Positions 1 through 10,043 of a DNA stretch of 64,000 nt are shown piece by piece (position 1 is the stretch's first letter; each line of letters begins with the position of its first letter). Under the pieces are notes generated by a model. The model ran no database searches and was not told the origin of the DNA. It worked only from the letters and a program-made list of their open reading frames with translations. The position numbers were made by a program, and so were the translations under genes. This stretch comes from Thalassotalea euphylliae (GTDB lineage Bacteria; Pseudomonadota; Gammaproteobacteria; Enterobacterales; Alteromonadaceae): NCBI RefSeq assembly GCF_003390395.1, contig NZ_QUOV01000001.1:1550001-1614000 (forward strand), read 5' to 3'.

Positions 1-2
1 CT

Positions 3-317
3 ACTGAACTGAGATTAGACAACAACTATGACGTTGCAATGCCAGAAGAGGTACTAGAGCTTATTATTTTTAACCTGTTTAATAATGTAGTTCATCACGG
101 CAAAGCAGAGGGAACAAACGTTATTTGGCATGTAGAGGCCAAAAACAAACGACTTGTTTTTTCAAATTTAGCGGCAGAGCAACCTGAATATCAGCTGCAA
201 GAGCAGCATTTTGGGGTTGGATTAGCCTTAGTATCACGCCTTACCAAACGCTTCTCGTTAGTCGCTTCTTATCAAACTAATCAAAACAAATTCAGCGCTA
301 TTATCTCTCTGGTTTAG
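3..317 (+). CDS. C-terminal part of a histidine-kinase-like ATPase (partial)
   Basis: The reading frame is open from the left edge of the window (first full codon at base 3), so the N-terminus lies outside. The visible ~104 residues look like the GHKL ATP-binding domain of a sensor kinase. An N-box-like NLFNNVVHHG is followed by a G2-like FGVGLALVSRLTKRF, the loop that closes over ATP. The protein ends soon after this, so no receiver or HPt domain follows. It probably phosphorylates a response regulator encoded upstream, but neither the sensor part nor the partner is visible. An anti-sigma-factor kinase of the same fold cannot be excluded. Confidence 0.6.
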   Translation, partial: TELRLDNNYDVAMPEEVLELIIFNLFNNVVHHGKAEGTNVIWHVEAKNKRLVFSNLAAEQPEYQLQEQHFGVGLALVSRLTKRFSLVASYQTNQNKFSAIISLV

Positions 318-474
318 TTTTGGCTTAGCCCAGTTTACTTTCAATTTACCTTTAGTCGTTAAGCTAACAAACGTAGTTAACTCTTCTATGAATGTTAAGA
401 CTTATCTACTTAAGTTGGCTGTAGATATTGCCAAATATTGCAGCTGGGCGTTTAAACACATTTATAGGTAAATT

Positions 475-855
475 ATGGAAGCATTAACGGTGCATGATGC
501 AGTGCAACTAATCAGGCTAAATGAGGATGCAATTTCAACCCAGTTTCAAGTTTGGCTAACCATTACGTTTTCAACCATAGTCGCAACGTTTGCTGGCAGG
601 AGTTTATTGACAAGGAAGACCAAATGGTTAGTAACGTTACTTTATCTATTAGCTTCAATGGCAACGCTCTCTTCTAGTATTTATTTAGCGGAAAGCAATG
701 CGCGAATAGTCAGCACAGTTGAAGGACTAAGTAGTTTGTTTTCACCACCAATATTTGCTGGCACAGCTTACTTGTTGCTTTTTATCGCGGGCATAACGAC
801 AACCGTTTACTTTATTCATATGAAAATAGGTGAATTGCTACAAGCTCCTACTTAA
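475..855 (+). CDS. Small hypothetical inner-membrane protein
   Basis: A 126-residue protein not recognised as a named family. About three hydrophobic segments are visible: roughly residues 27-48 (beginning VWLTITFSTI), 58-80 and 93-117 (containing AYLLLFIAGI). They are joined by short loops with basic RKTK and RIVS stretches, and the first ~25 residues are hydrophilic. It stands alone between the kinase end and fadR, more than 150 bp from either, and no terminator or clear promoter was identified. Function unknown. Coding is supported mainly by the uninterrupted length and the membrane-protein composition. Confidence 0.55.
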   Translation: MEALTVHDAVQLIRLNEDAISTQFQVWLTITFSTIVATFAGRSLLTRKTKWLVTLLYLLASMATLSSSIYLAESNARIVSTVEGLSSLFSPPIFAGTAYLLLFIAGITTTVYFIHMKIGELLQAPT

Positions 856-1051
856 TGAATGGTATTGAGTAGGGTATTGGCTGGCATAGAAGCGAAGTTG
901 TTAGTTTCTCCATACTAAGTTAGATCACGCTAGGTTGATATTAACGAGATTAATTCAACTTATACTCGCTATCAAAATTGGGCTGTCAAAATTGCAACCC
1001 ACCGTGAATCGCCATTCTAAGCGGCGCTCGCCACACACTAGCTGATAACTT

Positions 1052-1068
1052 AACTGGTTGTACAAGTT
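1052..1068. promoter_or_regulatory. Candidate FadR operator upstream of fadR
   Basis: The sequence AACTGGTTGTACAAGTT resembles the 17-bp FadR operator (consensus AACTGGTCNGACCNGTT): both outer halves match, and the mismatches lie in the centre. A second weaker half-site, CTGGTACAATCAG, follows at 1075-1087. The site is about 60 bp before the fadR start codon, so autoregulation is plausible. Binding is inference. Confidence 0.35.
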
Positions 1069-1127
1069 GGATGTTCTGGTACAATCAGTCTGAATTAAAG
1101 AAGCAGGCAATTGAGGCTAAGAAAAAA

Positions 1128-1838
1128 ATGGTAATAAAAGCACAGAGTCCAGCAGGTTTTGCAGAGCAGTACATTGTTGAATCTATCTGGAATGGTGGCT
1201 TTCCTCCAGGCTCAATTTTACCCGCAGAGCGCGAACTTTCTGAACTTATTGGTGTTACTCGTACAACTTTACGAGAAGTGTTACAGCGATTAGCACGCGA
1301 TGGCTGGCTAACGATTAAGCACGGTAAACCAACAAGAGTAAATAACTTCTGGGAAACATCTAGCCTTAACATTCTTGAAACCTTAGCACAGCTTGATCAC
1401 GAAGGTATTCCAGAGCTAGTTGATAACTTAATGTCAGCGCGCACTAATATTAGCGCAATTTATGTGCGTGGTGCGATTAAGAACAATCCTGAAAAAACCA
1501 TTGAGCTATTAGAAGCATACAAAGAAGTTGAAGATGACGGTGAAAAGTTTGCTGACTTCGATTATCGACTTAACAAAGAGCTGGTAATGGCGTCGGGCAA
1601 CTCTATTTACTTGCTGATCTTAAATGGCTTCAGAGGGCTGTATTCTCGCTTGGGTGGCTTATATTTCCAACACCCAAGAGGTCGAGAAATTTCTCGTGGC
1701 TACTACCAGCGTTTAATCGATTTAGCTAAGGCAGGCAAATTTGACGAATCAGTATTTGCGGTGCGTAAATACGGTGTTGAATCTGGCCAATTATGGCTTG
1801 AATTGAAAGATGAAGTGTTAAAAGAACTCGCTGAATAA
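1128..1838 (+). CDS. fadR: Fatty-acid metabolism regulator FadR (GntR family)
   Basis: FadR is a dimeric acyl-CoA-sensing regulator that represses fatty-acid degradation (fad) genes and activates unsaturated fatty-acid synthesis genes. The N-terminal winged helix is almost identical to E. coli FadR, from [13 protein letters not shown] through [20 protein letters not shown] (recognition helix) to [13 protein letters not shown] at the domain junction. The C-terminal acyl-CoA-binding helical domain follows. I chose the ATG at 1128 rather than the in-frame ATG at 1071: it reproduces the E. coli N-terminus, gives 236 residues (E. coli 239), and has a GAGG ribosome site at 1113-1116. The gene is monocistronic and closed by a strong terminator. 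A FadR-like palindrome upstream suggests autoregulation. Confidence 0.95.
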   Translation: MVIKAQSPAGFAEQYIVESIWNGGFPPGSILPAERELSELIGVTRTTLREVLQRLARDGWLTIKHGKPTRVNNFWETSSLNILETLAQLDHEGIPELVDNLMSARTNISAIYVRGAIKNNPEKTIELLEAYKEVEDDGEKFADFDYRLNKELVMASGNSIYLLILNGFRGLYSRLGGLYFQHPRGREISRGYYQRLIDLAKAGKFDESVFAVRKYGVESGQLWLELKDEVLKELAE

Positions 1839-1860
1839 AACGCATTAGTTCCAATAAAAA

Positions 1861-1895
1861 AACGGGTAAAGGCTTAGCCTTTACCCGTTTTTTTT
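1861..1895 (+). terminator. Intrinsic terminator of fadR
   Basis: A perfect 13-bp stem (AACGGGTAAAGGC with its complement at 1877-1889) closes a 3-base loop and runs into eight or more T residues. Confidence 0.9.
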
Positions 1896-2060
1896 ATGGG
1901 CAAATGTAAATAAATATTTCATTGTGATAAGTGGTTGGTTAATGGTGATAAACGGTGTTTATTTATGGGTATAGTACCTCTAAAGTTTAATGGAATGACT
2001 AAAATATCAACGATGAGCTAAGCTGTTAAAGGACTCTGTTGATTTAGTAAAGGAATGAAC

Positions 2061-2888
2061 ATGACTAAAAGAATCACCATTTTTGGCGCAGCATTTGTGC
2101 TTATACAATTTCTCGGTGGTAGTGCGCTTGCAGAGAAAATAGACGAGTGCAATACCGATACGTGTATCAACTACTTCGAACAATACAGAAAGGCCGCCAA
2201 GCGCGGACACTCACTGGCGATGCTGACGTTAGGTCAGTTTTATCATCATGGTTATGGCACACCTAAAAACGAAAAAATGGCGTTAAAGTTTTTCAAAAAA
2301 GCTGCCCGTGCTGGTTATACATCAGCACAATTTAAAGCTGGTTATATTTATATGACTAGCAAGGACTTGCAAGATCTAGATAAAGCTCAAGATTACCTAG
2401 AAAAAGCAGCAAAATATGAGTATGACGGTGCCGACTTCCTCTTAGGTATGATGTACTTAGATGAAAAATATGGCGTTCAAGACTTGGCTAAAGCTGACAA
2501 TCATTTCGCCAATGCTTATCAAAGAAAACACGAGCAACTACCTAATGTGGTGAAGTTTATTAATGCCAAATATGAGTCGCCGGATAAAGCCTTTCCTGAA
2601 CTTTACAGTTTGTTGAATCAAAAGCCGCTCGTGACCAATGAAAATGGTGAATTGGCGTGGTATGACGATGGTGTAGAGGTTATCACCATTACTTCTCCGC
2701 CTTTACAAACAACGTTTAATCGACAGTTGGTCACTTTTCGCAAAGCCATTAAATCAACAGGTACTCGCTTTAAAGGCAAAACCTGTGTCGAGCGCTTGAC
2801 CTGCTTGCAACGTGCAGAGATTGCCGACGCAACTGATTTTAGGCACCTATTTTTAGATGGTTTTAGCGGAAATGCTTATGCCCAATAG
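2061..2888 (+). CDS. Exported Sel1-repeat (TPR-like) protein, copy A
   Basis: A secreted protein with a signal peptide (MTKRITIFGAAFVLIQFLGG, cleavage after SALA) and several Sel1-like repeats over roughly residues 45-150. The repeats show the A-x-x-x-LG-x-x-Y-x-x-G pattern, for example AMLTLGQFYHHGYGTP and SAQFKAGYIYM. The C-terminal ~120 residues are not recognised. They carry a cysteine pair (TCVERLTC) matching the N-terminal pair CNTDTC, so disulfides in the periplasm are likely. I start at the ATG at 2061 because AGGA (2051-2054) sits six bases upstream; the ATG at 2055 would touch it. It is followed 86 bp on by a close paralog. Sel1 proteins usually serve as protein-interaction scaffolds; the specific role is unknown. 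Confidence 0.8.
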   Translation: MTKRITIFGAAFVLIQFLGGSALAEKIDECNTDTCINYFEQYRKAAKRGHSLAMLTLGQFYHHGYGTPKNEKMALKFFKKAARAGYTSAQFKAGYIYMTSKDLQDLDKAQDYLEKAAKYEYDGADFLLGMMYLDEKYGVQDLAKADNHFANAYQRKHEQLPNVVKFINAKYESPDKAFPELYSLLNQKPLVTNENGELAWYDDGVEVITITSPPLQTTFNRQLVTFRKAIKSTGTRFKGKTCVERLTCLQRAEIADATDFRHLFLDGFSGNAYAQ

Positions 2889-2974
2889 TAAACACCTAAA
2901 CCTGCTTTAAAATGTTTACTTAAGAGCGTGCAGGAACATATAACTTTAAATTGTTAATCAAGGATAGGCATAAA

Positions 2975-3805
2975 ATGATAAAACACTCTTTCTTTATTGG
3001 CACACTGGTCGCCATTATGATGCTTGGCTCAACGTCGGCATTTGCAGAAAAAATAGATGAATGTAATACAGACTCTTGTATAAATTACTTCAAGCAATAC
3101 AAAAAGGCTGCTAAACGAGGGCATTCGCTGGCAATGCTAACGTTAGGGCAATTTTATCACCACGGCTATGGTACGCCTAAAAATGAAAAAATGGCGTTAA
3201 AGTACTTTAAAAAGGCTGCTCGTGCTGGTTATACCTCGGCGCAATTTAAAGCGGGTTACATTTTTATGACCAGTAAGGAATTGCAAGATATTGATGACGC
3301 TCAAGACTATCTTGAAAAAGCCGCTAAGTATGAATACGACGGTGCAGACTTTTTACTCGGTATGATGTTCTTAGATGAAAAATATGGCGTGCAGGACCTT
3401 GCCCTTGCCGATGAACATTTCGCTAAATCATACGCTCGCAAGTATGAGCAAATCCCGAATGTTATTAAATTTATTACTGCTAAGTACGAAACACCAGAAA
3501 AGGCCTTTCCAAAGCTTTATGCCAAGATGAACGAAAAACCGTTGGTGGCTAAAAAAGATGGTGAACTCGCTTGGTATGACGATAACATCGAAATTATTAC
3601 CATCACTTCTCCTCCGCTACAAACTACCTTCAATAAGCAATTGATGACCTTTAGGCAAGGAATTAAAGCGACAGGAACGCGCTTTAAAGGGAAGACTTGT
3701 GCTGAGCGCTTAACTTGTATGCAACGTGCAGATATCGCCGATTCAACAGATTTTGCTAACCTATTCTTACAAGGCTTTACTGGCAAAGAAGTCAACGGTG
3801 GTTAA
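2975..3805 (+). CDS. Exported Sel1-repeat protein, copy B (tandem paralog)
   Basis: A close paralog of the preceding gene: long runs are identical, including AAKRGHSLAMLTLGQFYHHG and the motif pairs CNTDSC and TCAERLTC. The signal peptides (here MIKHSFFIGTLVAIMMLGST, ending SAFA) and the extreme C-termini differ. Sel1 repeats occupy about residues 45-150. I choose the ATG at 2975, which has AAGGA at 2960-2964, over an in-frame TTG at 2951. The clear conservation of all four cysteines and of the C-terminal domain indicates that both copies are under selection. Most substitutions in shared stretches look synonymous, so the duplication is not very recent. Function unknown. Confidence 0.8.
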   Translation: MIKHSFFIGTLVAIMMLGSTSAFAEKIDECNTDSCINYFKQYKKAAKRGHSLAMLTLGQFYHHGYGTPKNEKMALKYFKKAARAGYTSAQFKAGYIFMTSKELQDIDDAQDYLEKAAKYEYDGADFLLGMMFLDEKYGVQDLALADEHFAKSYARKYEQIPNVIKFITAKYETPEKAFPKLYAKMNEKPLVAKKDGELAWYDDNIEIITITSPPLQTTFNKQLMTFRQGIKATGTRFKGKTCAERLTCMQRADIADSTDFANLFLQGFTGKEVNGG

Positions 3806-4112
3806 TGTTAACCGACGAAGAATAGCGCATCGCAGTCTAATGGTGCTGCGATGCATCGATTTTGCGTGGTAATTTGAATTAGCGTTAATTTGCTCATTTG
3901 CGTTAACAGTGACTAAAAGGTTTGGAGTCACTTTGCTAGTGATGGTGTTGAAGGGCTTTCTGATTACTCCTTTTTATTCGTCAGCTATAGCAGAGTAGGT
4001 AACGGCGGCGGCAATGGTCGATTGTAAAACGATCTTTGTTTAGCAAGCCCTTCTTTGTTTAGAAATCTCTTTTTAGGCGTGTTTTAGGGGATTAGGCCCT
4101 TAGGTATTGGTT
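3806..4112. other. Convergent intergenic region with one hairpin
   Basis: This gap separates the second Sel1 gene from spoVR, which reads toward it. It contains a perfect 9-bp hairpin (GCATCGCAG at 3827-3835 paired with 3846-3854). The hairpin has no T-tract on the plus side, so it may be a weak or Rho-assisted end. No other structure or small gene was seen. Confidence 0.4.
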
Positions 4113-5624
4113 TTATGTTTCATCTTCTTGCGCTAGTGGGCAACTCGCTAGCGCTATTTCATCACCAAACTCATCTTCTTGTACCAGCTTAACGTCGAAT
4201 TGCCATAAGTAATGCAAATGTTTAAGCACCTCATCTTTTGAGTCACCAAGTGGTACTTTGTTGTATGGCGTATGCTTTAACGTCAGTGAACGATCGCCAT
4301 TAACATTGGCGTCTACAATCTGAATATTGGCCTCTAGATTACTTAAATTGTATTGGTTAGATAGTGTGGAGCGAATTTGCTGATAGCCAATATCGTTGTG
4401 TATTGCGCCAACTTCAATGTAATTAAATTTGTCGTTGTCATGAATATGGAATAGCTTAAAATCACGAATGATTTTCGGTGAAAGAAACTGGCTAATAAAA
4501 CTTTCGTCTTTAAAGTTTTGCATAGCAAAATGCACAGTTTCAAGCCAGTTAGTGCCTGCTATATCAGGAAACCAACGTTTGTCTTCTGCTGTTGGATTTT
4601 CACATATTCGACGGATATCCATAAACATATTAAACCCTAATGCATAGGGGTTAATGCCAGAGTAATAGGGGCTATTGTATTCTGGTTGCGCAACAACGTT
4701 GGTGTGACTATGCAAGAACTCCAACATAAATTTGTCGCTTAGCAAGCCCTCATCATACAAATGATTCAGTATGGTGTAGTGCCAAAAACAAGCCCAACCT
4801 TCATTCATTACTTGAGTTTGCTTTTGCGGGTAAAAGTACTGAGATATTTTGCGAACAATTCGGACAATCTCTCGTTGCCATGGCTGGAGCAAGGGGGCAT
4901 TTTTCTCGATGAAATACAAAATGTTTTCCTGCGGTTCACTTGGAAAACGGGTTTTGTTTTTTTGTTTTTCCGTTGATTGAGTTGGCAGGGTGCGCCACAA
5001 GTCATTCACTTGTGATTGCAAGTAAGCTTCTCGCTCTTCTTGGCGCTTTAATTCTTCATCTAACGATATCTTTTGTGGGCGTTTGTAGCGATCAACACCG
5101 TGATTCATGAGCGCATGGCAGGCATCCAATGTAGCTTCAACGTCATCAATGCCATATTTGTGCTCACATTTGGCAACGTAATTTTTTGCAAAGAGTAAGT
5201 AGTCGATAATTGAACTTGCATCTGTCCATGATTTAAACAGGTAATTTCCTTTGAAAAATGAGTTATGCCCATAACAAGCATGCGCCATGACAAGTGCCTG
5301 CATGGTCATGGTGTTTTCTTCCATTAAATAGGAAATACAGGGATCTGAGTTGATGACAATTTCATAAGCTAAACCCATTTGACCGCGCTTGTAGGTGCGC
5401 TCTGTTTGGATAAATTTTTTGCCAAAGGTCCAATGGTTGTAGCCAATAGGCATACCAACGCTAGCGTAAGCGTCCATCATTTGCTCGGCAGTAATCACTT
5501 CAATTTGGTTGGGGTAAGTGTCGAGTTGGTAATATTCGGCAACGCGGGCAATTTCCGCTTGATATTGTTCGAGCTTTTCAAATGTCCAATCTGGGCTGTC
5601 GTCTAATGGCTTGCGTGTAGTCAT
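4113..5624 (-). CDS. spoVR: SpoVR family protein (YcgB-like)
   Basis: A 503-residue SpoVR/YcgB-family protein (E. coli YcgB is 510 residues). Family hallmarks include the start DDSPDWTFEKLE, the GYNHWTFGKKF and ARACYGHN-like AHACYGHNSFFKG segments, and MNEGWACFWHYTILNHLYDEG in the middle. The family is widely co-transcribed with prkA and yeaH, as here (last gene of the run, 38 bp after yeaH), and is linked to stationary-phase and nitrogen-starvation responses in enterobacteria. Its biochemical activity is not established. No signal peptide or membrane segment is seen, so it is cytosolic. Start ATG at 5624 with an AGGAG-like site upstream (AAGGAGCGTT on the minus strand). Confidence 0.93.
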   Translation of the reverse strand: MTTRKPLDDSPDWTFEKLEQYQAEIARVAEYYQLDTYPNQIEVITAEQMMDAYASVGMPIGYNHWTFGKKFIQTERTYKRGQMGLAYEIVINSDPCISYLMEENTMTMQALVMAHACYGHNSFFKGNYLFKSWTDASSIIDYLLFAKNYVAKCEHKYGIDDVEATLDACHALMNHGVDRYKRPQKISLDEELKRQEEREAYLQSQVNDLWRTLPTQSTEKQKNKTRFPSEPQENILYFIEKNAPLLQPWQREIVRIVRKISQYFYPQKQTQVMNEGWACFWHYTILNHLYDEGLLSDKFMLEFLHSHTNVVAQPEYNSPYYSGINPYALGFNMFMDIRRICENPTAEDKRWFPDIAGTNWLETVHFAMQNFKDESFISQFLSPKIIRDFKLFHIHDNDKFNYIEVGAIHNDIGYQQIRSTLSNQYNLSNLEANIQIVDANVNGDRSLTLKHTPYNKVPLGDSKDEVLKHLHYLWQFDVKLVQEDEFGDEIALASCPLAQEDET

Positions 5625-5662
5625 AACGCTCCTTAATCACTTTATTGCGGCGTTGAGTTTGG

Positions 5663-6940
5663 TTATGCGGCAGATTTTTCGTCTTTTTTGAACAGCTCTC
5701 TAAATACTGGGTAAATATCTTCAACTGACTTTATATGGCGCATGGCAAAATAACTACATTGACTAGCCACTTCTTGATATTGGTGCCACAAGGTTTGATG
5801 AGCACGTTGCGTGATTTCGATATAACTAAAATAACGAGATTTAGGTAAAATTTTATTCATCAATAACTGTTTACACAGGGGTGAATCGTCGGCCCAGTTA
5901 TCGCCATCTGATGCTTGCGCACCATAAATATTCCAATCGTTTGCGCTGTATCTGTCTTGTATAATTTCAGTCATCAGTTCAAGTGCGCTCGAGGCGATAG
6001 TGCCACCGGTTTCCTGTGAGTAGAAAAACTCTTGTTCGTCTACTTCTTTCGCTTGGGTGTGATGACGTATGTAAACAACATCAATCTCTTTGTAGGTTCG
6101 CGTTAAAAAGAGATAAAGCAAAATATAAAACCGTTTAGCGATGTCTTTCGTGGCTTGATCCATAGAACCGGAGACATCCATTAAGCAGAACATAACCGCC
6201 TTTGATGTTGGAACGGCTTGTTTTGCATAGTTGCGATAACGTAAATCAAAGGTGTCAATAAAAGGTACTTTACTGATTTTCTCTTTTAATTCGCTTATTT
6301 GCTGCTTGAGCGCCTTTTCTTCTTGAATATGATCGTGTGGGTCGGCCTCGAGCTTAGCAAGCGCCGCTTGACACTCTTTGAGCTCGCGGCGTTTATTTGA
6401 TGTCATGGCGATTCGACGAGCAATAGACCCTTGTAGTGATTTAACTATATCAATATTTGCTGGCACACCTTCAGCACAGAAGCCACTGCGCACCGTTTTA
6501 TATTCAACTAACTTGTCTAGTTGATTCTTTTCAAGGTTAGGTAGTGCTAAGTCTTCGAACAGTAAATCGAGGTATTCATCTTTGGAGATGGAGAAGACAA
6601 AATCGTCTTCCCCCTCGCCAGAGTTACTCGCATTTCCATTACCTGAGCCTTGGCCTGCACCTTGTGGTGGTCGATTAATGCGATCGCCGGGCGTAAATTG
6701 ATCATTACCGGGATGAACACGGTCGCGAATACCACCATTGCCTTGGTGAAATATCGGTTCGCTTAAGTCTTTTTTAGGAATAGTAATGCTTTCGCCACTA
6801 TCAACGTCAGTGACACCGCGCTTATTAATGGCATCGGAAACCGACTTTTTGATCTGGCTTTTATAGCGTCGAATAAAACGTTGGCGGTTAACCGTACTTT
6901 TATTCTTACTATTTAATCGTCTGTCAATAAAGTTCGCCAT
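5663..6940 (-). CDS. yeaH: YeaH/DUF444 family von Willebrand A-like protein
   Basis: A 425-residue DUF444 protein. The N-terminus is basic ([19 protein letters not shown]), followed by a glycine/asparagine-rich linker at about residues 92-110. A von Willebrand A-like domain begins around residue 247 with the MIDAS motif D255-V-S-G-S259 ([14 protein letters not shown]), expected to bind a divalent metal. It is the middle gene of prkA-yeaH-spoVR. The three conserved neighbours are thought to act in one stress-responsive kinase pathway, though the role of YeaH itself is unproven. Gaps to its neighbours are 37-38 bp, consistent with one transcript. Confidence 0.93.
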   Translation of the reverse strand: MANFIDRRLNSKNKSTVNRQRFIRRYKSQIKKSVSDAINKRGVTDVDSGESITIPKKDLSEPIFHQGNGGIRDRVHPGNDQFTPGDRINRPPQGAGQGSGNGNASNSGEGEDDFVFSISKDEYLDLLFEDLALPNLEKNQLDKLVEYKTVRSGFCAEGVPANIDIVKSLQGSIARRIAMTSNKRRELKECQAALAKLEADPHDHIQEEKALKQQISELKEKISKVPFIDTFDLRYRNYAKQAVPTSKAVMFCLMDVSGSMDQATKDIAKRFYILLYLFLTRTYKEIDVVYIRHHTQAKEVDEQEFFYSQETGGTIASSALELMTEIIQDRYSANDWNIYGAQASDGDNWADDSPLCKQLLMNKILPKSRYFSYIEITQRAHQTLWHQYQEVASQCSYFAMRHIKSVEDIYPVFRELFKKDEKSAA

Positions 6941-6977
6941 ACTGCAACTCCTTAACGGCCTAGCTGTTTCATCTTCG

Positions 6978-8912
6978 CTAAGACGACTTTCTTACGCGCA
7001 AATACCATTCAGATAACAGTCGCACTTGCTTCTTGGTGTAGCCTTTGCTCATCATACGTTCGACAAAATCGTCGTGTTTCTGTTGATCGTCAGTTGAAGT
7101 TTTGGTGTTAAATGAAATAACCGGTAGCAAGTCTTCCGTATTTGAGAACATTTTCTTCTCAATGACGGTGCGTAGCTTTTCGTAACTTGTCCAATTAGGG
7201 TTTTTACCGTTGTTGTTCGCTTTTGCGCGCAATACAAAATTAACGATTTCATTACGAAAGTCTTTGGGGTTGCTAATGCCTGCCGGCTTTTCGATTTTTT
7301 CTAATTCGTTATTCAATGCCTCTCGGTCAAATAGTTGGCCTGTTTCAGCATCGCGATATTCTTGGTCTTGAATCCAGAAATCGGCATAGGTGACATAGCG
7401 GTCAAATATGTTTTGACCATATTCTGAATACGACTCTAAATATGCCGTTTGTATTTCTTTACCAATAAACTCGATGTACTTCGGTGTTAAGTAACCTTTG
7501 ATAAATTCTAAGTAACGCTCTTGGGTTTCTTTGGGAAGTTGTTCCCGCTCTACCTGCTGTTCGAGTACATAAAACAGGTGCACAGGGTTGGCAGCCACTT
7601 CTAAATGATCGAAGTTAAACACACGCGATAGAATCTTAAAGGCGAAGCGGGTTGATAACCCTGACATACCCTCATCAATACCCGCATAGTCGCGATACTC
7701 TTGGTAAGATTTAGCTTTAGGATCGGTGTCTTTTAGGCTCTCGCCATCATAAACTCGCATTTTTGAATAAATGCTTGAATTATCAGGCTCTTTCAAGCGT
7801 GATAACACTGAGAATTGCGCTAGGGTTTCTAATGTGTCTGGTGCGCATTGTGCCTCTTTTAACTCACTGTTTTCAATTAGTTTCCTGTAAATTTTAACTT
7901 CTTCAGAAATACGCATACAGTAAGGCACTTTTACAATATAAACGCGGTCGAGAAACGCTTCATTGTTTTTATTGTTTCTAAAAGTCTGCCATTCGCTTTC
8001 ATTGGAATGCGCTAGAATCATACCGCTAAAAGGTAGCGCCGATAATCCTTCAGTTGGGTTGTAATTACCTTCTTGTGTTGCGGTTAGTAGCGGGTGTAGC
8101 ACTTTAATTGGTGCTTTAAACATCTCAACAAATTCCATCACCCCCTGATTAGCGCGGCACAGCGCGCCTGAGTAGCTGTATGCATCTGGGTCATTCTGAG
8201 CAAAATGCTCTAATTGGCGGATATCGACTTTACCTACCAATGCCGAAATATCTTGGTTGTTATCATCCCCTGGTTCAGTTTTCGCAATGGCGATTTGATC
8301 CAAGATAGACGGGTATACTTTAACGACTTTAAATTGGGCAATATCGCCTTTAAATTCGTGCAGACGTTTAGCTGCCCATGGTGAAATAATAGACGTTAAA
8401 TAACGGGCTGGAATGCCGTATTCTTCTTGTAAAATTTTGCCATCGGCGTCAGGGCTAAATAAGCAAAAAGGGTGATCGTTAACTGGGCTGCGTTCACCAT
8501 TAGCGCTTAATACGTATATGGGCTCTTGCTGCATTAGCGCCTTCAGCTTTTCTGCTAATGATGATTTACCGCCACCAACGGGGCCAAGCAAGTAAAGAAT
8601 TTGCTTTTGCTCTTCTAAGCCTTGTGCAGCGTGTTTTAGGTAGGAAACAATTTGCTCTATGGCATCTTCCATACCATAGAAATCTTTGAATGCGGGGTAA
8701 CGAGCAATAACACGATTAGAAAATATCCGGCTGAGCGTGGGCTCAGTGGAAGTATCAATCATTTCTGGCTCGCCAATGGCGCTGAGTAAGCGTTCTGCAC
8801 TGCTGGCATAGGCCATTTTGTCTGAACGACAAATATTGAGAAATTCTTGCAGAGAAAATTCTTCTTGCTGCGCCTGTTCATAGCGAGATTGGTAGTGCGT
8901 GAAAATGCTCAT
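6978..8912 (-). CDS. prkA: PrkA family serine protein kinase / AAA+ ATPase (YeaG)
   Basis: A 644-residue PrkA/YeaG protein of usual family length. An N-terminal AAA+ domain has a Walker A motif (GPVGGGKSS, residues 110-118). A C-terminal PrkA kinase-like domain carries the family segment [15 protein letters not shown] and ends in a helical region rich in KK and RVRKSS. In E. coli, YeaG with YeaH supports adaptation to sustained nitrogen starvation; in Bacillus, PrkA acts in sporulation, where an ATP-dependent protease activity has also been reported. It is the first gene of the operon and is preceded by a 257-bp gap from sodB that should hold the operon promoter. That promoter was not confidently located. 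Confidence 0.95.
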   Translation of the reverse strand: MSIFTHYQSRYEQAQQEEFSLQEFLNICRSDKMAYASSAERLLSAIGEPEMIDTSTEPTLSRIFSNRVIARYPAFKDFYGMEDAIEQIVSYLKHAAQGLEEQKQILYLLGPVGGGKSSLAEKLKALMQQEPIYVLSANGERSPVNDHPFCLFSPDADGKILQEEYGIPARYLTSIISPWAAKRLHEFKGDIAQFKVVKVYPSILDQIAIAKTEPGDDNNQDISALVGKVDIRQLEHFAQNDPDAYSYSGALCRANQGVMEFVEMFKAPIKVLHPLLTATQEGNYNPTEGLSALPFSGMILAHSNESEWQTFRNNKNNEAFLDRVYIVKVPYCMRISEEVKIYRKLIENSELKEAQCAPDTLETLAQFSVLSRLKEPDNSSIYSKMRVYDGESLKDTDPKAKSYQEYRDYAGIDEGMSGLSTRFAFKILSRVFNFDHLEVAANPVHLFYVLEQQVEREQLPKETQERYLEFIKGYLTPKYIEFIGKEIQTAYLESYSEYGQNIFDRYVTYADFWIQDQEYRDAETGQLFDREALNNELEKIEKPAGISNPKDFRNEIVNFVLRAKANNNGKNPNWTSYEKLRTVIEKKMFSNTEDLLPVISFNTKTSTDDQQKHDDFVERMMSKGYTKKQVRLLSEWYLRVRKSS

Positions 8913-9076
8913 AACTGTCTCCCATACCTAAATTAAGGCAACAATAATTAAGACCGACAAAACAGGGGATATATTTATAAGCTTAGTTGGATTTTAGATT
9001 TCGGCGAAAAAAACTCACAGTTTTTTGTAATTTTCTTTGCTCACTAAGTGTATTTAAGACGCTGAATTTGCGGCAT

Positions 9077-9102
9077 AAAAAAAGCCGACAATGTCGGCTT
9101 TC
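9077..9102 (-). terminator. Intrinsic terminator of sodB
   Basis: On the minus strand AAAGCCGACATTGTCGGCTTT forms a near-perfect hairpin followed by T residues, about 70 bp beyond the sodB stop codon. Confidence 0.8.
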
Positions 9103-9169
9103 GATAAATATTGTATGCTAGTTTAGCTACGCTTGGTGGCTAAACCAAGATCAACTTACACAGGGTCAA

Positions 9170-9751
9170 TTAAGCAAAGTTTGCTGAAGCAAATTCCCAG
9201 TTGATTAACGCCCAGAATGCTTCTAGGTAGCTAGGACGTAAGTTGCGGTAGTCGATGTAGTAAGCGTGTTCCCATAAATCAACAGTCATTAGTGGAGTTA
9301 CGCCGTCTTCAGTTAATGGTGTTGCCGCATTTGAAGTGTTAACAATGTCTACACCACCATCAGCTGTTTTAACTAACCAAGTCCAGCTTGAGCCGAAGTT
9401 GTTTACTGCTTTGTCGTTGAATGCCGCTTTGAATTCTTCAAAAGAACCGAATTTAGCGTTAATTGCGTCAGCTAGTGCACCTGTTGGTTCACCGCCACCG
9501 TTCGGGCTTAAGCTGTTCCAGTAGAAAGTGTGGTTCCAGATTTGTGCAGCGTTGTTAAATACACCGCCTTCTGAAGACTTAACGATTTCTTCTAGAGATT
9601 TACCCGCAAAGTCAGTACCTTCAATTAAGCCGTTTAATTTAACTACGTAAGTGTTGTGATGCTTACCGTAGTGGAACTCTAAAGTTTCTTGTGAAATATG
9701 AGGTGCTAATGCGTCCATTGCATACGGTAAAGCTGGTAATTCAATAGCCAT
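9170..9751 (-). CDS. sodB: Superoxide dismutase [Fe] SodB
   Basis: A cytosolic iron superoxide dismutase of 193 residues, converting superoxide to oxygen and hydrogen peroxide. The metal-ligand regions are all present: the first histidine in [10 protein letters not shown], the second in [11 protein letters not shown], and the aspartate/histidine pair in [17 protein letters not shown]. The [11 protein letters not shown] context and the length fit the Fe-type rather than Mn-type enzymes, although metal use cannot be proved from sequence. Start ATG at 9751 has a GGAGA site eight bases upstream. It is monocistronic with its own terminator. Its divergent neighbour across a 292-bp gap is grxD, another oxidative-stress/iron gene; no Fur box was convincing in that gap. 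Confidence 0.96.
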   Translation of the reverse strand: MAIELPALPYAMDALAPHISQETLEFHYGKHHNTYVVKLNGLIEGTDFAGKSLEEIVKSSEGGVFNNAAQIWNHTFYWNSLSPNGGGEPTGALADAINAKFGSFEEFKAAFNDKAVNNFGSSWTWLVKTADGGVDIVNTSNAATPLTEDGVTPLMTVDLWEHAYYIDYRNLRPSYLEAFWALINWEFASANFA

Positions 9752-10043
9752 GTTATTCTCCAGAAATTTATATTGATTAGAAAATTTTATTCTTAAACAA
9801 ACTCATCTATAGGTTTGTTTTTCTGAAAAACCTAGTAAAATACTCAGGTTTTTTGAAGCCACGCATAGTGTACCGAAATTTATAGGTATTGCTAGCGCTA
9901 TTATCAAGGCTTTAACGCTATAAAATAGATGATTTTTATTTGTTGGTAGGTTGGTGTTGAAAATATCGTTAACTGCCCATATCAATCATTGTTATCGCAT
10001 AGTTATGTGCATAGTCAACGCGTAGTTATCACAAGAGGTTATT

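Noticed and set aside
1071..1127. Longer FadR start
   Set aside because: The extra 19 residues have no counterpart in FadR, and GAGG is placed for the ATG at 1128.
9752..10043. Fur box between sodB and grxD
   Set aside because: Short AT-rich palindromic stretches are present, but no stretch reaches a convincing match to the Fur consensus.
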